From: Diploscapter coronatus
Lineage: Eukaryota > Nematoda > Chromadorea > Rhabditida > Rhabditidae
NCBI GenBank assembly: GCA_964036155.1
Contig: OZ038423.1
Coordinates: forward strand, 73,485,249-73,549,248
DNA length: 64,000 bases
Direction of reading: 5' to 3'
The translations under genes were made by a program, and so were the position numbers. The notes below the pieces were generated by a model. The model was given only the letters and a program-made list of their open reading frames with translations, searched no databases and was not told the DNA's origin. Shown here piece by piece: positions 1 through 11,605 of this stretch (position 1 is its first letter; every line of letters starts with the position of its first letter).

Positions 1-3000
1 ACACAGTCAGAGACAGACAGCAGACAGAGGGCATCGCTTTTGGAGTCGAATAGTCAAATGGGGGAAATGCATCTTCTTCGCATGTGTAGAATGTGCGAAT
101 GTGTAGTCCATTGCCTTGCAATCTGCAATCTGCCAATTCCTTCTATTCCAATTCCCACTCCTCATTCCAACACTTTTCTCCTCTAATAGTCAATTTATAC
201 AGTGCGCAGATGATGTTACACGAAAATAACGCACGTGCCGTAGATGGAGAAACAATATTCGAACAATACGAATTTTGCGAAGAAGAAATTGCTCGTTTAT
301 AACCATCGTCTTGGTGAAAGTTGGTAAGGTGGAGTGATGGAGGGCTTATTTATTTTAGATAATGGTTGACAGATATTATACCTTGAAAAATGACAAATTT
401 ATCATTCCAAAGCATATACTTCATTCAACAAGCTTTCATGAAACATCTTGAGATAAAATTTGAGAGAAAGATCTATCCCCAATAAAGTAAGCATGAACTA
501 AAAATGTTAGCAGGATAGGTTTGAAAGTGGGCGTAGGCGTGGTTCGTAGAAATAGATCGTGTTATGCAAATACAGATGGGATGCTTTACTGAAGGAGGGC
601 ACATTGTATAGTTCACATCACAAAGTCGCAAATGTAATGAGAAAAGGACGCGCCGCATTTTTGCAGAAACAGGAAAAGCGTGCCGCAGAACGGACAGACA
701 TTTGGCATGCAACACTGATGCTTTTGTGTGAATTTAGGAAAAAAGGAACTTGTTGACGAGAAAAGATGAGCATATTTACTGGTTCGCTCGATAATGAATA
801 ATGCAATTTGGAGCGAGTAACATTTGTAAAAAGCTGTTTCTTCTTTTTATAGTAAATTTGAAATTATGAAAGTAGGAAATTCGAATTGATTGATAAACAA
901 TGCATGTGCGAGAATATTATGATTCTCTACGGAGGCTATTGAAAAAGTAAAGCGGAAACATCTGTGCTGAATAGGCAATTTTAGTGATTGATTCCTGCTA
1001 ATATCAAAGTGAATTGGGTTTTGCAAGTTATTCGTTGAATCGGTCAAAGTATGTAGATAATGGTAAAAATAGAAGATAGTTGGAAATGTCTAAAAAGGGA
1101 GCCTTTTCAGGGTCCCGCGAAATTTCGAGATAAAAGTAGGTGTATCTGAAAGGGCAAAAATTATGCGTTGATTAATGTAATTTCTTTAACAAAAATGAAT
1201 GCCTGCACCAGGTGTCTTATTTTCAGTAATCTTTTCATTTTCATTATAAAGCAAAATTGCAGAAATTAGCGTACATGCATTTTTCAATGCAAAGAAATTG
1301 GTTTACAAAGCCAGCTACCTGTTCCAGGTATTCATTTTTGTTGAAAAAATTACAACAATCCACTTCGGGTTTTTTATTCTTTCAAATGCACCTACTTTTG
1401 TTCCGAAATTCACGGGCCCTGAAAAAGTTCTCTTGTGAGATTTCAAAGAACTACAATGTGAAAATATAGTTTTCCAGCGAAATTTTGAACCTAAAATAGC
1501 GATAAATTTTAGAGTAATTTATTTTTAAAATAAGAGTAGCCTAAAATATTCGAACGCAGAAACATATGAGCACAATGAAAATGAAAATATGAGCATGTGT
1601 GCTTGCAAAAATATCTGCGAGTGTGAAAGAAAAATAGTATAGTTGGTTTTGAAAAATGAGAGCATCTGTCCAGAAGCGCGTCCAGCGCAGTGAGCTTTGT
1701 AAATTGATACGACTAAAGAAAGTAAGAATATGCAAAGTACGTAGCATAGATGAGTTGTACGCATTCCACGACAATACACTAAATAGTCGAAAAGTTAAAG
1801 AGCTTATAAAAATAGTCGGGACTTTCAGAAAGTTGAAATATTCGTATAAAATGTGGAAAATTCCAATGAAATTCACGCTATATTATTGCCGCATGGAAGG
1901 TTGTGCATTATTCAGAAACTCTTGACCATTCAAATTTGACTCAAAGTGGGGCATTGAAAGTTTTGCATCTCAAAACGAAAGATGATGGAAGTAAGTATAA
2001 GCTAATATGGAAAGATAAAATAAGATGAAGACCGTGCAGTAAAAACATAAACTTGATATTTTAGGAAAAAAGTAGATATGTGCTAGCTAAACTAGGCGAA
2101 AGTTAGGATAAAAATATAAGAAATTGGAGGCATGCTGAGAGCAGAAGAGTTAGAAAAAAGGAAAGGTAAGGAAATAGAGAATGTCATTCATTGCGGTTGG
2201 CTGTAAGGAGGAAGAAGGGAAGGTGAAGAGGAATAAAGGAATGGTCAGGAAAGAGGATAATTAGAAGGCAGGCAGATAGCTCATACAATCGAGAGGTATA
2301 AAGATACAGACAAAGAAGAGATAATGCACTTGAAAGAGAGCAAAAGAAAGAATACTTCCAAGTAGGAAATAGTACAAAGGAAGGGAAATAGTAAGCAAAG
2401 TAAGAGAACAGAGAAAAAGATAGAGCGGCCTCGATTTACAGAAAAGAAAAAGGTTAGTTAGAGTGAAGATATTCGTACGAGGAGAATGAAGGTCATAGAG
2501 CTAGGAAATTTGCGAAATAGCATCGAAAATGGGGAGAACAATGGAATAAAACAGAATGAAATAGCGTCGAAAATTGAGAGAGGCGAAAAGATAGAAAATA
2601 CGAAACCTAAAAGGACTGTCCTTTCCCTTACAGACTAGCAGCAAAATGGATATTGTGTAAGTCGATTTACAAAGAAAATGGTCATTTCCGGACGGAATTA
2701 GAGAGCAGTGAAGGTAGAGAGATGATAGAGAAAGAAAATAAGGGATGGATAAGGGAATGGTCAATAAAAAGGTGAGAAGAAAAGATTGCCAGCTCTGATA
2801 AGCCTAATGACTGGACTTATTTCAGCAAAGAAAGGTTTTTATTGCTCACTTAGGTAGAAGAGACGGTATGCAAACAGTAAATTTTTTAAATTAGAAAGTT
2901 TTAGTTAAATTAATTTCGGAAAAATGGACTATCTGTTGTAGATCTTTGATAGATATGAAATCGAGTAAGCCTGGCAGTAATCCAAGTCAGATCTTTCAAA

Positions 3001-3968
3001 AGAAAAAAGAGATAGATGGCTATCGCTTTCGCGAGAAAAATTCGAAAAATGCTAGAAAATTGAAAATGAGACGTAAATTGGGTTACGTCGTGGCGAAATT
3101 CGAGTCGGGCGACTTTCGCTGCTTCTTCGTGTTTCTCGGTGATCGCCACAAATCATCTACTTTCTTCTCGTTCCGTCCGCGATTTTTCCGGTGCGCAATT
3201 CGCATTTCTCAATTCGAATCGACGTTCGTTCCGCATATCGCCCATTAGCCTCGTTTCGGAACGGCCTCAGATATTCCGAAATGACATGATAGAAGATGAT
3301 TAACGAAAATGAAATTGAATCATCAAAGATTAGCAAAGCTGGTAATTGAATAACTTCAGTTAGACTGGGGAAGCTGAAAATTAACAAAATGACCATGATA
3401 AAGACTTTATTTTTAATGCTTGGATCGAAAGGGAGCATTTTAAAATACTTGAATCTGTAAGTATGAAATTTTATCTCATCAAGCTTATCATAATCCTGCA
3501 TAATTTAGGTCAAACATGTCCACCCAAATTGCAAAAGGGATAACTATTTTAAAAGCAATAATTGACAAATCTTGAAATTTAACAATTTAAAATCATCAAC
3601 AGTTTAGAATAATTTTATTCGCCAACCCTTCAAAGTAACAATCATAAATGCTAAATCAAATTTTAAAAATCACAATGTCATGTATTTGGAGGTAATAATA
3701 GCGTGTAAATTCATATAGGCCAAAGTAGTAGCAAGTAACACATTGATACTGAGCAAGTAACATTGATATCTATCAAATTTTCTAGTAACCGTGATCATAA
3801 AGTAAGTGTACAATCGAAAGTTTCTATAGCATTGCCTATGCAGACTTATCAGTATATTTTTCTATGACATAGTCTAATTGTGGATTTTAACAAAAGAAAC
3901 TAGCAAGTGATTATTTGATCCGAACTATAGGCACATGTATCAGGTACATAGTGTTGGAGCACTGGCAA
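1..3968. other. Long stretch without a convincing gene
   Basis: No coding region that I can defend. A possible terminal exon lies at about 204-302 on the plus strand: an acceptor-like TTATACAG is followed by an open frame ending EEEIARL-stop. It could be the tail of a gene lying left of the window, but there is too little to judge. Between 3050 and 3270 base composition becomes richer in GC and in TCG/CGA, which may mark a promoter or 5' UTR for the small gene starting at 3969. The rest is AT-rich or purine-rich, and the short open frames in it show no family resemblance. Confidence 0.5.
2130..2780. repeat. Purine-rich (GA/AG) low-complexity tract
   Basis: About 650 bp in which the plus strand is dominated by A and G (runs such as GGAAGAAGGGAAGG and AAAGAAGAGA), with very few C or T runs. 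There is no regular period and no open frame resembling a protein. Similar strand-asymmetric tracts occur at about 31000-31500 (purine) and 18230-18400, 23510-23900 and 62240-62520 (pyrimidine on the plus strand). Confidence 0.6.
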
Positions 3969-4552
3969 ATGACCCGTCTGCAGTCGACTCGCAGAAGTCG
4001 ATCGATTGAACTGCCGATGTCTATCTGCAAGGTATATTTTATCTTTCACAGAAACTCATCGATAGTTATTTTTATTATATTTTTTACACTAGAATTCAAA
4101 TGAGTCATCTTGTAAAGATCAATTCATTCAGATTAGAACGAAGCAACTTTTTATTTAAGATTCAGCTTAACAATGCCACCCTTCCGCCATTTTTAATAGT
4201 TTAATTGGGTTGTATTCGAATATCAGGATTTTTAAAGGTTTCCCTTTGTTAGCAAGTATTATGAAATGTCCGATGTATTCAACGATAGGAATACGACGAG
4301 GGTAATCGATTTTCTCGATAGAGAAAGTATCCCGAAATACGCAAAATTATCAGGTGAATTATTCAATTCGAATCTTTAGTCAGCAATTTCAATAATTATT
4401 TACAACGAATGACTTCAGCCGAAATTGGAAGAAGGGAATCAATCGGAAAAGTTCCACTGAATCCAATAGTAGACGAAATATTCAGCAAAGATATTCTTGA
4501 GATTCGACAGAAAATTGCTGAAGCGCTCAAAGAAGTGAACAAACGATCGTAA
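3969..4552 (+). CDS. Hypothetical 110-residue basic protein, three exons
   Basis: Model: exons 3969-4031, 4257-4353 and 4380-4552. Donors are AAG|GTATAT and CAG|GTGAAT, and acceptors are TTAGCAAG and CTTTAG. The phases agree and give 111 codons including the TAA stop. The protein begins MTRLQSTRRSRSIELP, has a middle part with IDFLDRESIPKYAKLS, and ends in a likely helix (ILEIRQKIAEALKEVNKRS). I do not recognise the family. The second intron is only 26 bp in this model and the first acceptor is unusual (a TTTGTTAG lies just before it), so the first exon and both junctions are the weakest parts. The 3' exon (4380-4552), with its clean frame, is more secure. The gene is tail-to-tail with SCAP, whose stop codon lies only about 25 bp away if the last SCAP exon is correct, so their 3' UTRs probably overlap. 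Confidence 0.45.
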
Positions 4553-4577
4553 ATCATACGCACTAATTTCCGAGAGA

Positions 4578-7500
4578 TTACGATTTGATCAAGAAGATGC
4601 TGCCCGATTTCATTTGATTTTTACATTTTTCCTGCTTTCAATAGTTTTTTCTAGACTTTTCTATCATTTCATTCCAAGCAAGCTGCACTTCATAAATCTC
4701 GCGTTTTCCTTACCTTTGTTATAAAAGCGTTGTCGAATAAAATTTGAAAAAAAAACATCTAACTGACTAACCTGTCTGATGATAGCTTTATGCTGGAGAT
4801 TCCAAAATGAAAGAGTTCGTCCCTGAGCGCAGGCAAGCACGTCCCCTTCCAAGGCACACAAACCACCACTGTCCATTGCCATTGTCGTCTGAAAATGTTG
4901 ATGATGAAAAATAGCTTTATTTCGAGGAGATATTTACCCGCTCAAATTGCTGTTGCTTGAGTCGTGTATCCAAATGACCATTCGATTTGTTCCAAATGCA
5001 AAGTTGTCCATCGGCACAAAGACCGATCAACTTTTCATCAGTTACGGTCAAACGAACTGGTCCTGAAGTGAATTCGAGTTTTTTAGTTATTGAAATTCGC
5101 CGACGATAAAAATGGCGATCATCATTTTTAGAAATAGATCTGGTGAGCTGTATATGAGATGAAAACTAATTTAGAAAGGAAGAATATGAAAAAGATTGCG
5201 AATTCACAGGTTAATCGTCAAGTATCGTGAAAAACTTGATGAAACTTCTTACCTGCAAGCCCAATATCAACGGATCTGACCAGTTCTCCCTTCTTCATAT
5301 TCCACGTGCAGACGATGCCATCTTCGCAGGAAGAATACAGTGTTTGTGTCGGTGGATCGATGCAGAGTGAGTTGACTGGGGAAGAATGGGCAAGGAGGAC
5401 GGAGCATAGGGAGCCCGTGGAAATACTGAATTCGTCAATTTGAATTAGGCTATTCTTTATCTGCAATAGGAAGAGGAATGGTGGAAGAGATAGATTTTAT
5501 TATTCGATACTTTTTTGAACTGTTTTCAGTAAAATTAATAAAATAGGTAAATCGAATTACTTGAATAATTTGACGGTATGATCCATACTGGCCGTGGCAA
5601 TTAAAGCTGTGTCTTCTTCATCCTCAGGATGATAGACATCCATCTTCCTGAGCGGCAAATGGTGTGCACTCACTGATTTGACCAATCGCATCGAAGATAC
5701 GCGACGAGGCTGAAAATAAAAATGGTTATACAAATCTTATTTATCTTGCAGTGCTATTATTATTGATGAGGTTAGTTGATATTGAATGCCAAAGTCACAA
5801 GATGATGCGTTTGAATAAACTTTAGAACCTACCCCTTCAGTGCTGTAAGTGACTCGAATGAAATCCAATTGGCCGTCCAATCTTGCAGCGATAATTATGT
5901 TCGAACAAATCTTTAAAAAAAATCATCATCCTTTGCATGCAAATAAAGTTTAAAGAAAACGATTTCTAAATTTAGCTATTGGTTTTGAATTATGGTTCGA
6001 TGTGGACAAAATTTGTAATGAAACGCGAAAACTCACCTCGATATGCGAAACGCCGATCTGCGACTGCGCGAAAATGCCGATGAGTTTGTTGCGAATCAGG
6101 CACGCGATTTCTAAGCTTCCGTCTGAGCAGCCCAGATACACCAAGTCGTCACTGAAAATAGGATCTTCAGATTTTTAACAAAACTAAATTTCCAAGAAAA
6201 AAAGAAAGTATTTGAAAGTCAAATTTGAAACGCTTTTCATTGCAAAATTTGTGATATTGAATAATAATCGTTTTGTGAGACAGAGCGAGAAACATTTCTA
6301 ACCTCGCACAAAGCGCCCAAACATTGGGCGGTTTGGGAATCTCCTTGGCTTCATCGACAGGCGCTCGCATTCGATTGAGTCGAACAATGACCTCCCCAGT
6401 CTCCGAATTCCAAACGAGCACTCGGCCCTCGTGGCAACAGGAGATGATCTTCCTGCCTTCGTCTGCAATTCGCACGCCTTCGATAGGGAATCGATGTGAG
6501 GCAAAGACGATTGGGAGCTGAAAATGTCGCCTTTTTATTTTAGAAAAGTTTATCATCGTTTGAATGATTTTCACGTTCTTTTTCCCTTGCTAAATTTCTT
6601 CCGATACGCGTCATGCACATTGCAATATCTATCTCGTATTTCCATTTAATTGGCACCATAGGAAATTGTCAATTCTATTGCAAAATTGTCACTATGCTAG
6701 GGAGAAGATGAAGATGTGATACAAATAACAATCAAATCAAGGTAGCCACCGAGTCGATAAGTGATTTCCTGCGTTCCCTCTTCGATGTTTGCCTCACCAA
6801 ACCTCCTTCAGAGAAATTTTCATTTGGCGTTATTTCCAATGGAGTCGCCTGAAGTTCACGTTTTTCATGAAAATCTAGAAAAATAGAATGCCTCGATTTT
6901 CTCGTTGTTCGTCATTTTTCGAAACCATTTCCCGTAGAAACAGGCGTAGAGCAAGAAACCGATAACAGTTGTAAGTAGAAGTAGAGAAAATATGGCTAAA
7001 TATAGACGAAGTTGAGCTTCGAGCCAATTAATGCGGCCACTAAAGTCAGGAGGATGATAAGAGATGAATAGTATTGCCATTTTTCATACCGTAATAAGGT
7101 CGGAGTTTCATCTTCTTGAGTCGAAAATTTCTTCGTTGTCGTGGTCGATCGTTTTAGTAGTTCATCTTCAGGTGAAATACTTGTTGATAAAACGATCGGT
7201 GGGAGGAACGTGATGTAACGACCTGCCAAGGAGATGTTGTACTCGTTGAAAAGTGCTGGCCACCTGACAATTCAGAAAAATCATAAAGTATGCAGAAAAA
7301 GATATTTCTTTGCTCATTTTTAGAGTAAAAATTCTAGTATTTTTACGAATAATCCAAATAAAAGTTTAGAAAAGTGACCATTTGAAAGTCCTTCTTTGCC
7401 ACTCGCCCCATTGCAGTGGTGCTGTTTCGAGAAGTCGATGAGAAGCAGCGAAGGAGTCGCCTGAAAGGTGAAACTTTAGGAATTTTGAAAAAAGAACGGG

Positions 7501-10500
7501 ATTTACCTGTTCCAGTCATCTGCCTCGAATGGACGAAAAACGCCAACCAAATGACCCACAACGTGAACAGAGCCATTATTGTTCGCTGAATTTCGATATT
7601 GCAAGTTTCAGATTCATAACTTCTGCATCATTAAGTGAACACATTTTACCACTACGTCGTCTACCCTCCTCTTTACGCTGTAAAATGCTTGGATGATGTA
7701 GTGCTAGCGAGAGAAAAAACGCATTTTAATGTACTTTTCAACTTAGGAAGAAGGAAATTCTTTTCGGGAAGGGGGGAGAGGGGATGATGAATGTTAGCGG
7801 CCGAAATGGGAAGGGCGACGGGCCTTGATGGCGAGTTTTAGAGGGGGTCGCAGCGAGATAGTGCACAAAAAAAGGCAGGATAGGAAGAAGTAATATAGTG
7901 TTTACAGGATCAACTCTGAATGACGATAATAGAAAATCTACCTGGAAAATCCTAGTTCTGGTGACAAAATAGAGCAATTTGAGCCGATTGCTGGACTCCG
8001 TCTGCGAGGATCTGGCCGATGACTCGTCCGCCTCCCAGTAATCGCTCTTGCTCACAGAAATCGAGCGACGGCGACGCAGGCCTGAATTCGTTCTTGTTAT
8101 TCAAAAATATCTGTTCGAAAAATTGTAAACAATAAATCTTTCTTATGTCTCACAAAATTTATTTACCTAACAAAAGACATTCAGCCTGCGTGAACCATGC
8201 GTAACTTTGTTAAAATTGTAAAGATCTTATTGTTGGCTTCGAATTAATTACCATTATTCTGTGCCAGTGGTGACTGTAGTTCATCGTCGTTCTTCTTCAA
8301 CTGTGAGTCTGATAGTCTTCGTTTCATCTCTCTCTTCATCGCGAACAGAGCTGGAAAGAAGCGACGAGCAGGGCATCTGAAAGAAGACTCTTAAATTTGA
8401 ACAGTTTGTACATTAGCTGGAAAGCACTTGGATGCTTAAAAAATCACTAAATCATAGGTTTCCGAATGAGTTTCCTCGTAGAATATTTTTGAAAAGAATA
8501 AAACTTACGAAACTGGTGCGAATGATTTGAGCCTAGGAATTTCGGTCGGGAAAAGCATTTCGGCGAAACGCTGCTTCTCTCGGACGCCCAGTCGTTGAAG
8601 ATCAAAAGTAAGACATGGGGCGTAGAAGAATAGCTGAAATTTTGATAAGTTTGAAATGCTGTAGAAAACTCATCAGACTAGTTTTTAATATTGTAATCTA
8701 CATGGAAAAGTTAATATCAACAACGCGTAGAATTATCATCTGGGATAAAATAAACTTGAAACTCGTATAGAAAAAGTGCAAAAGTACCTGCATATAAAAA
8801 TCGACGACTAATCCCAGAAATGCGAATCGGCAAAACTCCTGGATTTCGGAAATCCTCGTCAGATATCCCAATCCAAGGAAGATCAGCTCGAGCACGAAGT
8901 ACTTGCAGAGGGTGAAGCCCTCCTAGAACATAAAAATCTGGTCACCTCTCAAAACAACCAAGTTCGATGCCAATTTTGAAAAATCCTAATAATCCATATT
9001 ACCTGTGACAGACCATGCGCAATTCTGGACGATACATCGAGGGTTGGAGGCGTATAGACTACCGATCTAAGATTATTCTTTGGAATCACGGATAAGTTTA
9101 TTTTGAAAAACTTGCCTAGTTATGCAAAGGATATTTTCTAGCCCCAACACCAAAGCGACGTAAGGGTAGACTTCTGCGCCCCAGAGAGTCGGGGCCATGT
9201 CGAAGTAGGTACTGATGCCTGTAGCCATCGTCAATGTTGCTATTACCTAAAGTCCAAAAGATAGGTTTTGGGCTATTTATATCAGTGGGAAATTTGTTTA
9301 ATTCAAAGAAAAATCAATCGATAACTACCGTAATCATTGCTGCAAGAGCAAGTCCCCATTGTGACGAGACCATCTCGAATTTACGGGCAGAGTAATAAAG
9401 ATAGACCTGAACTTGTTGTTGTTGTTTTTTTTTTTTTAATTTACAAAATGGGCCTTGAAAACCAATTCATAAAAAATACCATGAAAACGATGTAAGAAGC
9501 GACGAGGGGGAAGTAGTCCCAGAAATATTTGCGAGGTCGATAGAACACGTGCACGTTGATGATCTCATCGGCTTCGGGTGATTTCTGAAATCAGCTCGAG
9601 CATTTCCAAATTTCCGAATAATTTCACCAAAATCTCAAAGTGTTTTCCCAATTCGGCGAGCATTGATTCTCTCAAAATTGGAGAGTAATTCACGAAGAAG
9701 AGTGTCGTTGAAAAGTCAATAGCTGAAATTTTCGAAGATAAGATGCGTAGAAAAATCGTCGTAATAAAAGGAGTAAAAGATGCATAATTTAGCAACAATT
9801 GATCAAATTTGAAAAGTAAGAGGAGAGCATTTGACTTACATCTCCTTCTATTCGTCTGATACTTGGCTTTGACTCCAGTCATTCCGGTCGGAACTCCCAA
9901 AAGAATGTCTCGAATGCACATCGACGGGTTGCATTCTGGCGCGAAAATTGTCGACAGAATGTCGGGGTCCTAGAAAACAATAAAAATAGACTATTACTGG
10001 AGTTATTTTTTATCATTGGCTTTTAAAATCTGGCTAAAATGAAATATTATAAAGTGTATTCGTGTGAAACAGTGTTCATTCTGCTTGCTGACAAAATTAT
10101 GATTGTTTCGATTTGAAGTTATTATGAAAAGTTGCCTCTTTGAATCGTTGAAGTTTGCTCTGCCAGAACTGGACAGGCCCGATCAGCAGACATCCAGCAG
10201 AGGGCAGCAGGGGGATCCCTGTGTGCTGTGAGTGCAGACACGCATCGTTGACTTGACGAATTCGCAGAAGAATGTCACGAATCAGAAAGGAGCGAGACAA
10301 TGGACCACGGACAGACTGAAAACAAGTTTGCGAATTTGCAATACTAAGTCTGATGACTTGGAAAAGGAGCATAAAACTCTAGAAGAAATGCTAAAAAAGA
10401 AACTAAAAAGACCTGTTCAGAAGTCAAATTCGTCGACACCCATGGATCCACTTGTGCTCGTAAAATGACTTGTTGCAAATAAAATGCGGCAGGCTCGTTT

Positions 10501-11044
10501 TTCCAATCGGGTAATCCGTCTGAAATAAAAAGCAATGCATTTGGTGAAAAATAAAATGTACCGTTGAAATTAGATTTCCCTTCTTCCGATGCGTAATTCC
10601 AGTAAACGTCAATGGGACTGCTAACGGGCAGCTTGAATCTAAAAAAGGAAGTAAGAAGTTTGAAAACTAGAAGAAGAAAAAGATAGCGAAAATTTAGTAA
10701 AGTATGTTTAAAAATAACCTGACAACAGCTGGATACGACAGGACGAGGATGGTGAGTATCGAAAATGTCAGGCACGCGATCGGGTGGGCTGAGCAGAGAC
10801 TGAACATGGATTGATAAGTTGAAGACAAAGATTATAAGGGATGTTAAATATTAGTTCATAGTTAATTTCATCGAGTCTCTTATCAAATGATAATGATAAA
10901 TTTTTATCAAACAATCCGTAACCAATCAGGATATAAAAAAGGAGGTTCTAAATTGGCTTACCGCCCATAGTCGTGATAGGCCTGCGCGATTCGGTCCTTC
11001 AGAGCTGGGGCTTTCTGCCGAACTCGCTCCAGAGGAATGCTCAT
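4578..11044 (-). CDS. scp-1: SCAP: SREBP cleavage-activating protein (sterol-sensing domain + WD40)
   Basis: SCAP is the ER membrane protein that escorts SREBP to the Golgi when sterol is low. Twenty-eight exons in consistent phase give about 1095 residues. The N-terminus (MSIPLERVRQKAPALK) leads into TM1 (ACLTFSILTILVLSYPAVV). A luminal loop (GCLLIGPVQFWQ, ILLGVPTGMTG) matches animal SCAP. The sterol-sensing TM2-6 block includes YFPLVASYIVFMVYLYYSAR, WGLALAAMITVIATL, GAEVYPYVALVLGLENIL, RIAHGLSQEG and IQEFCRFAFLGLVVDFYMQ. After a basic/Ser-rich cytosolic stretch and a further TM pair (7507-7585; 6892-7039), the C-terminal WD40 propeller runs from about 6517 down to 4772 (SMDHTVKLF, CEDGIVCTWN, ADGQLCIWN, GRTLSFWN). 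Three introns appear to be GC-AG (donors at 10135, 9115 and 6891). The last exon (4578-4631, ending FLIKS) is inferred from a strong CAG|GTTAGT donor; reading through it would instead end at 4664. The symbol follows the C. elegans orthologue. Confidence 0.93.
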
Positions 11045-11045
11045 T

Positions 11046-11063
11046 TTACATTGAAAATGCCTG
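11046..11063 (-). promoter_or_regulatory. Probable trans-splice acceptor and ATG-TAA start-stop uORF before SCAP
   Basis: On the minus strand the acceptor ATTTCAG (ending 11061) lies 16 nt before the SCAP ATG. The short leader that remains contains ATGTAA (11051-11046), a start codon followed at once by a stop, one base before the true ATG. Start-stop elements of this kind can hold ribosomes and lower translation of the main frame. That use here is inference. Confidence 0.45.
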
Positions 11064-11605
11064 AAATCAGAAAAAAACAATCATCAGCCACCAAAATCAC
11101 AACAGAAATTGTCATACCGAGAAATAACAGGTTGTCTGTGTTCACAATATTATCGACGATCAAACAATTTATTTTATTTTTAATCAAAGTTCCCATTTAA
11201 AAAGACAAAACTCATCAATTAACGATTGTCTATAAATAAGAAAAAAAACAATCAAAGATAGGCTGAAGAAGATTTTGAAAGTCAACAATTATGTAGGGGT
11301 CTTAGAAAACATGAGGACTAAATTTTGTAAAACAAATTAAAGTAAATTTAAAATCGACATGTTTTTCAGAGGATAATGATAATTAAAAAAAAAAACAAAA
11401 AGGAGAATAAAATAACCAACCGAAAACAGAAGAAATCAACAATGAAAATCGTCTGATAAGGACTGAAATTACTCATTTTCCCGGAAAATACCAACAAAAA
11501 TCATAAAACAGTTTTCCAAGGAGAAAAGTGAATTTTCAGGTATTTTTCGGACATAATGAAACACATCAGACCATATCAGTTTTCCTCGAACTTATCACTT
11601 ACAGT
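11064..11605. other. Intergenic, SCAP to eIF3F
   Basis: AT-rich and A-run-rich spacer of about 540 bp between two minus-strand genes. It must hold the eIF3F 3' UTR and the SCAP promoter. I see no gene, RNA or repeat in it. Confidence 0.5.

Noticed and set aside
1656..1925. 89-residue basic plus-strand frame as a gene
   Set aside because: No motif, no splice context and AT-rich composition like its surroundings. An equally long frame lies opposite.
4664..4772. SCAP ending by reading through to the stop at 4664
   Set aside because: Not excluded, but the CAG|GTTAGT at 4771 is a strong donor. Splicing to 4631 keeps phase and makes the whole coding length divisible by three, so I preferred it.
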